Assembly: GCF_017355835.1 (NCBI RefSeq)
Contig: NZ_JAFEWF010000013.1
Span: 1 to 64,000 of the forward strand
Origin: Desertivirga brevis
GTDB lineage: Bacteria > Bacteroidota > Bacteroidia > Sphingobacteriales > Sphingobacteriaceae
Direction: 5' to 3'
DNA length: 64,000 bases
Below the pieces are notes generated by a model that saw only the letters and a list, made by a program, of their open reading frames with translations, searched no databases and was not told the DNA's origin. This document shows positions 61,366-64,000 of the stretch, in pieces. The translations under genes were made by a program, and so were the position numbers. Positions within the stretch are counted from its first letter, which is position 1. Each line of letters opens with the position of its first letter.

Positions 61366-63042
61366 ATGACACACACATTTAAAGTACTTGCATTTCTGGG
61401 ATTAGCTGCTGCGATAAGTGCAAGCGATGCATTTGCTCAACAAGCGCAAGCTCAGCAGTGGCCAAAGGTTCTACCCACTGTACAACTTCCGCAATTTAAG
61501 AAAGATACAGTTAGTATCGTTAAAAATGGAGCGATCAGCGATGGGATCACATTAAACACTAAAAGTATTAACCAAACGATTGATGAAGTAAGCAAAAAAG
61601 GAGGAGGTGTAGTACTTGTTCCCCGTGGAATATGGTTAACTGGTCCGATAGAACTTAAAAGTAACGTTAACTTACACCTCGCTAAAGATGCTCTTATAAG
61701 TTTTACGGAAGACTTCTCTCAATACAAACTTGTAGAAACTAATTGGGAAGGTTTAGGTGCTGTTCGTAATCAATCTCCAATTTCAGGAACAAACCTTGAG
61801 AATGTTGCAATTACCGGTTATGGTATCGTAGATGGCAACGGAGATGCCTGGAGAATGGTGAAAAAAGAGAAACTTACCGAGTCGCAATGGAAGAAGTTAG
61901 TAGCCTCTGGTGGTGTTGTAAGTGAGGATAAAAAATCGTGGTACCCTTCAGAAAGCTCGATAAAAGGCTCTAAATTAAAAGGTGCAGGTGTAATTGCCCC
62001 TGGAAAAACGGTAAAAGACTTTGAGGAGATTAAAGATTTCCTTCGTCCGAACTTGCTGGTTTTAACTAATTGCAAAAAGGTACTGCTAGAAGGGATAACT
62101 TTCCAAAACTCTCCTGCCTGGAACCTTCACCCCTTAATGTGTGAGGATGTTACCGTAAGAAACGTTTATGCCAAGAACCCATGGTATGCTCAGAATGGCG
62201 ACGGGATCGACGTTGAAAGCTGTAAAAATGTTCTGATCGAAAACAGCACCTTCGATGTGGGTGATGATGGTATTTGTATTAAATCAGGGAGAGATGAGCA
62301 GGGACGCCTTCGTGCTAAGCCAACAGAAAATCTAATTGCAAGAAACAACGTAGTGTATCATGCCCATGGTGGTTTCGTAATTGGATCTGAAATGTCGGGA
62401 GGCGCTAAAAACCTGTACATTTATGATAACACCTTTATAGGTACAGACATTGGGCTACGTTTTAAAACCACCCGGGGAAGAGGCGGAGTTGTTGAGAACA
62501 TTTTTGTAAAGAATATCAATATGAAAGATATTCCAGGCGAAGCTATCCTTTTTGATATGTACTATGCTGCTGTGGATCCTGTTCCTGCAGCAGGCGAGAA
62601 ACGTGAAGCACCTAAGGTTGAATTATTGCCAGTTACAGAAGCAACTCCTGTTTTCAAAAACTTCTATATCAGCAATGTTGTGGCGCAGGGAGCAGAAAAA
62701 GCGATTTTTGTAAGGGGTTTACCTGAGATGAACATTAGCAATATTTTTCTTGAAAATATCACTATCCAGGCTAAAAAAGGGATAGAAATCGAAGAAGCAA
62801 AAGGCTTATATCTTAAAAATGTTAATGTTGTAACTTCAGAAACCAAGCCTGTTGTTAATGTAGTTAACAGTACTCAAGTTTATTTTGATAACTTAGCTTT
62901 CAATAAAGACGCAGAAGTTCTGTTCAACGTGAATGGCAAACGCACTGCCGACATTAATGTAACCAATACTAAAACTACTAATGCTAAAGTAGTTGCTTCG
63001 TATAATCAGGAGGCGACTAAAAAGGCGCTAAAAGTAAAATAA
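61366..63042 (+). CDS. Glycoside hydrolase family 28 (polygalacturonase-like)
   Basis: 558 residues. A signal peptide (about 1-25, ending SDAFAQ) sends it to the periplasm or beyond. The parallel beta-helix has the GH28 acid set: the Asp in NGDGIDVESC, the Asp pair in DVGDDGICIKSGRD, the His in YHAHGGFVIGSEMSGG, and RFKT. Galacturonic acid chain hydrolysis is expected, exo-type being common in Bacteroidota. Directly upstream of a GH105 gene, 14 bases away, so they work as a pair. Confidence 0.93.
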   Translation: MTHTFKVLAFLGLAAAISASDAFAQQAQAQQWPKVLPTVQLPQFKKDTVSIVKNGAISDGITLNTKSINQTIDEVSKKGGGVVLVPRGIWLTGPIELKSNVNLHLAKDALISFTEDFSQYKLVETNWEGLGAVRNQSPISGTNLENVAITGYGIVDGNGDAWRMVKKEKLTESQWKKLVASGGVVSEDKKSWYPSESSIKGSKLKGAGVIAPGKTVKDFEEIKDFLRPNLLVLTNCKKVLLEGITFQNSPAWNLHPLMCEDVTVRNVYAKNPWYAQNGDGIDVESCKNVLIENSTFDVGDDGICIKSGRDEQGRLRAKPTENLIARNNVVYHAHGGFVIGSEMSGGAKNLYIYDNTFIGTDIGLRFKTTRGRGGVVENIFVKNINMKDIPGEAILFDMYYAAVDPVPAAGEKREAPKVELLPVTEATPVFKNFYISNVVAQGAEKAIFVRGLPEMNISNIFLENITIQAKKGIEIEEAKGLYLKNVNVVTSETKPVVNVVNSTQVYFDNLAFNKDAEVLFNVNGKRTADINVTNTKTTNAKVVASYNQEATKKALKVK

Positions 63043-63056
63043 ACCTATAGACGCAC

Positions 63057-64000
63057 ATGAAGAAATTTTCAATTTTATCTGCAGTAACTTGTCTGTTTTC
63101 CTTGCAAGTTGCCACTTCTAATGCTCAGACGAAGCCTCTGTCTGAAAGAATGGCTGCACAGGTAATGGATATTTGGGCTGATTCGTTATGGACGGGCCGC
63201 CCTTTTAAATGGACTTACGACCAGGGTGTAATTCTTGAAGGCATAGCTGACATTTGGTATAAAACCGGAGATGGAAAGTATTTCAACTACATCAAGAAAA
63301 GCATGGATCACTTCGTTCAGGCTGATGGAACGGTTAGAACCTACAGGCCGGATGAGTTTAATATTGACCATGTAAAGAACGGCAGATCCGTATTACTTCT
63401 TTATAAAGTAACAGGACAGGAGAAATATTTAAAAGCAGCTCAGGGCTTTAGAGATCAGTTGAGTAAACATCCCCGTACTAAAGAGGGAGGTTTCTGGCAT
63501 AAGCAGGTTTATCCTAACCAGATGTGGTTAGATGGTCTTTATATGGGAGAACCTTTTTATGCTGAATATTCTGCCTTAACAAATGATGCTGCTGGATTTA
63601 ATGATGTTGCCAACCAATTCATCTGGATGGAACAGCACTCCCGCGATCCTAAAACAGGCTTAATGTATCATGGATGGGATGAATCAAAAGAACAACAGTG
63701 GGCTGATAAAACCACAGGCCGCTCTCCTCATGTCTGGGGACGTGCAATGGGTTGGTACGGTGTTGGCCTGGTTGATGCATTGGAGTATTTCCCTGAAAAT
63801 CATCCAAAGCGCAAAGAGGTTATTGCTATATTAAATCGCTTTGCTGACGCCATTAAGAAAGTTCAGCAACCGAACGGCTTATGGTACGATGTGATTGATG
63901 TACCTAACGGAAAGGGTAATTATTTCGAGTCTTCCGCAGCAGCGATGTTCGTAACTACTATTGCTAAGGGAGTGCGCCTGGGTTACTTACCGCAATCTTA
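63057..64000 (+). CDS. GH105 unsaturated rhamnogalacturonyl hydrolase (3' part outside window)
   Basis: Starts ATG at 63057 with a signal peptide (about 1-24, ending ATSNAQ). 314 codons are visible. WTYDQGVILEGIADIWY, PNQMWLDGLYMGEPFYAEY and HVWGRAMGWYGVGLVDALE match GH105 (YteR/YesR) enzymes, which remove the unsaturated uronic acid left by pectate lyase action. The final part of the alpha-barrel lies beyond the right edge. Operon partner of the GH28 gene. Confidence 0.93.
   Translation, partial: MKKFSILSAVTCLFSLQVATSNAQTKPLSERMAAQVMDIWADSLWTGRPFKWTYDQGVILEGIADIWYKTGDGKYFNYIKKSMDHFVQADGTVRTYRPDEFNIDHVKNGRSVLLLYKVTGQEKYLKAAQGFRDQLSKHPRTKEGGFWHKQVYPNQMWLDGLYMGEPFYAEYSALTNDAAGFNDVANQFIWMEQHSRDPKTGLMYHGWDESKEQQWADKTTGRSPHVWGRAMGWYGVGLVDALEYFPENHPKRKEVIAILNRFADAIKKVQQPNGLWYDVIDVPNGKGNYFESSAAAMFVTTIAKGVRLGYLPQS

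Overview
The window looks like chromosome of a Bacteroidota bacterium, most likely Sphingobacteriaceae (Pedobacter-like). Support: several start-proximal promoters match the Bacteroidota -7 box TAnnTTTG (the best, upstream of rplM and the OmpA gene, also have a TTG at -33 with a 19-base spacer); the SSB tail is DDLPF; arginine synthesis uses the N-acyl-ornithine (ArgF') route; AT-rich, with few Shine-Dalgarno sequences. No rRNA, tRNA, CRISPR array or insertion sequence was seen.

Layout. 1-3.8 kb: an Fsa-type aldolase (cut by the window edge), then a LacI-type regulator, an SDR oxidoreductase and mannonate dehydratase UxuA (hexuronate catabolism). 4-12.7 kb: housekeeping genes (ridA, recG, an MFS transporter, and the minus-strand run HU - TPR protein - 29-aa basic protein - RNase G, divergent from mutY - ssb). 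12.9-23.9 kb: one arginine biosynthesis locus, in order an Arg-rich leader ORF, a GNAT acyltransferase, argG, argC, argD, a four-helix-bundle (S23) gene, argF', argB, proC, argE, a DUF433 gene, a second four-helix-bundle gene, a truncated duplicate of the argH start, then argH. 24-34 kb: aspartate-type aminotransferase, split ThrE exporter, two methyltransferases, radA, an ABC exporter. 33.5-37.6 kb: translation genes in two minus-strand groups (rplM-rpsI-rpsB-tsf and pyrH-frr). 37.9-40.6 kb: an OmpA-type porin and aminopeptidase P. 40.8-56.8 kb: a surface polysaccharide cluster with about nine glycosyltransferases, an ABC flippase/exporter, methyltransferases, UDP-galactopyranose mutase and FdtA/FdtB amino-sugar enzymes. 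56.9-59.5 kb: a TonB receptor behind a TPP riboswitch. 59.7-60.6 kb: a DUF6266-like protein. 61.4-64 kb: a pectin-degradation pair (GH28, GH105), the last one cut by the window edge.

How it fits together. The arginine locus encodes a complete glutamate-to-arginine route: GNAT (acyl-glutamate), ArgB, ArgC, ArgD, ArgF', ArgE, ArgG, ArgH, plus ProC. Its expression may be sensed by translation of the Arg-rich leader peptide. The locus has been repeatedly invaded by small passenger genes (two S23-type four-helix bundles, a DUF433 gene) bounded by short inverted repeats, and its junctions contain hairpins and duplications. The two ends of the window share a hexuronate theme: GH28/GH105 release and trim galacturonides and UxuA/SDR act in uronate catabolism, although the two candidate LacI-type operators differ in sequence.

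The most interesting items are the arginine leader ORF with two mutually exclusive hairpins, the S23 passenger cassettes in the arginine operon, the argH 5' duplication, and the Val90 variation in ArgF'.
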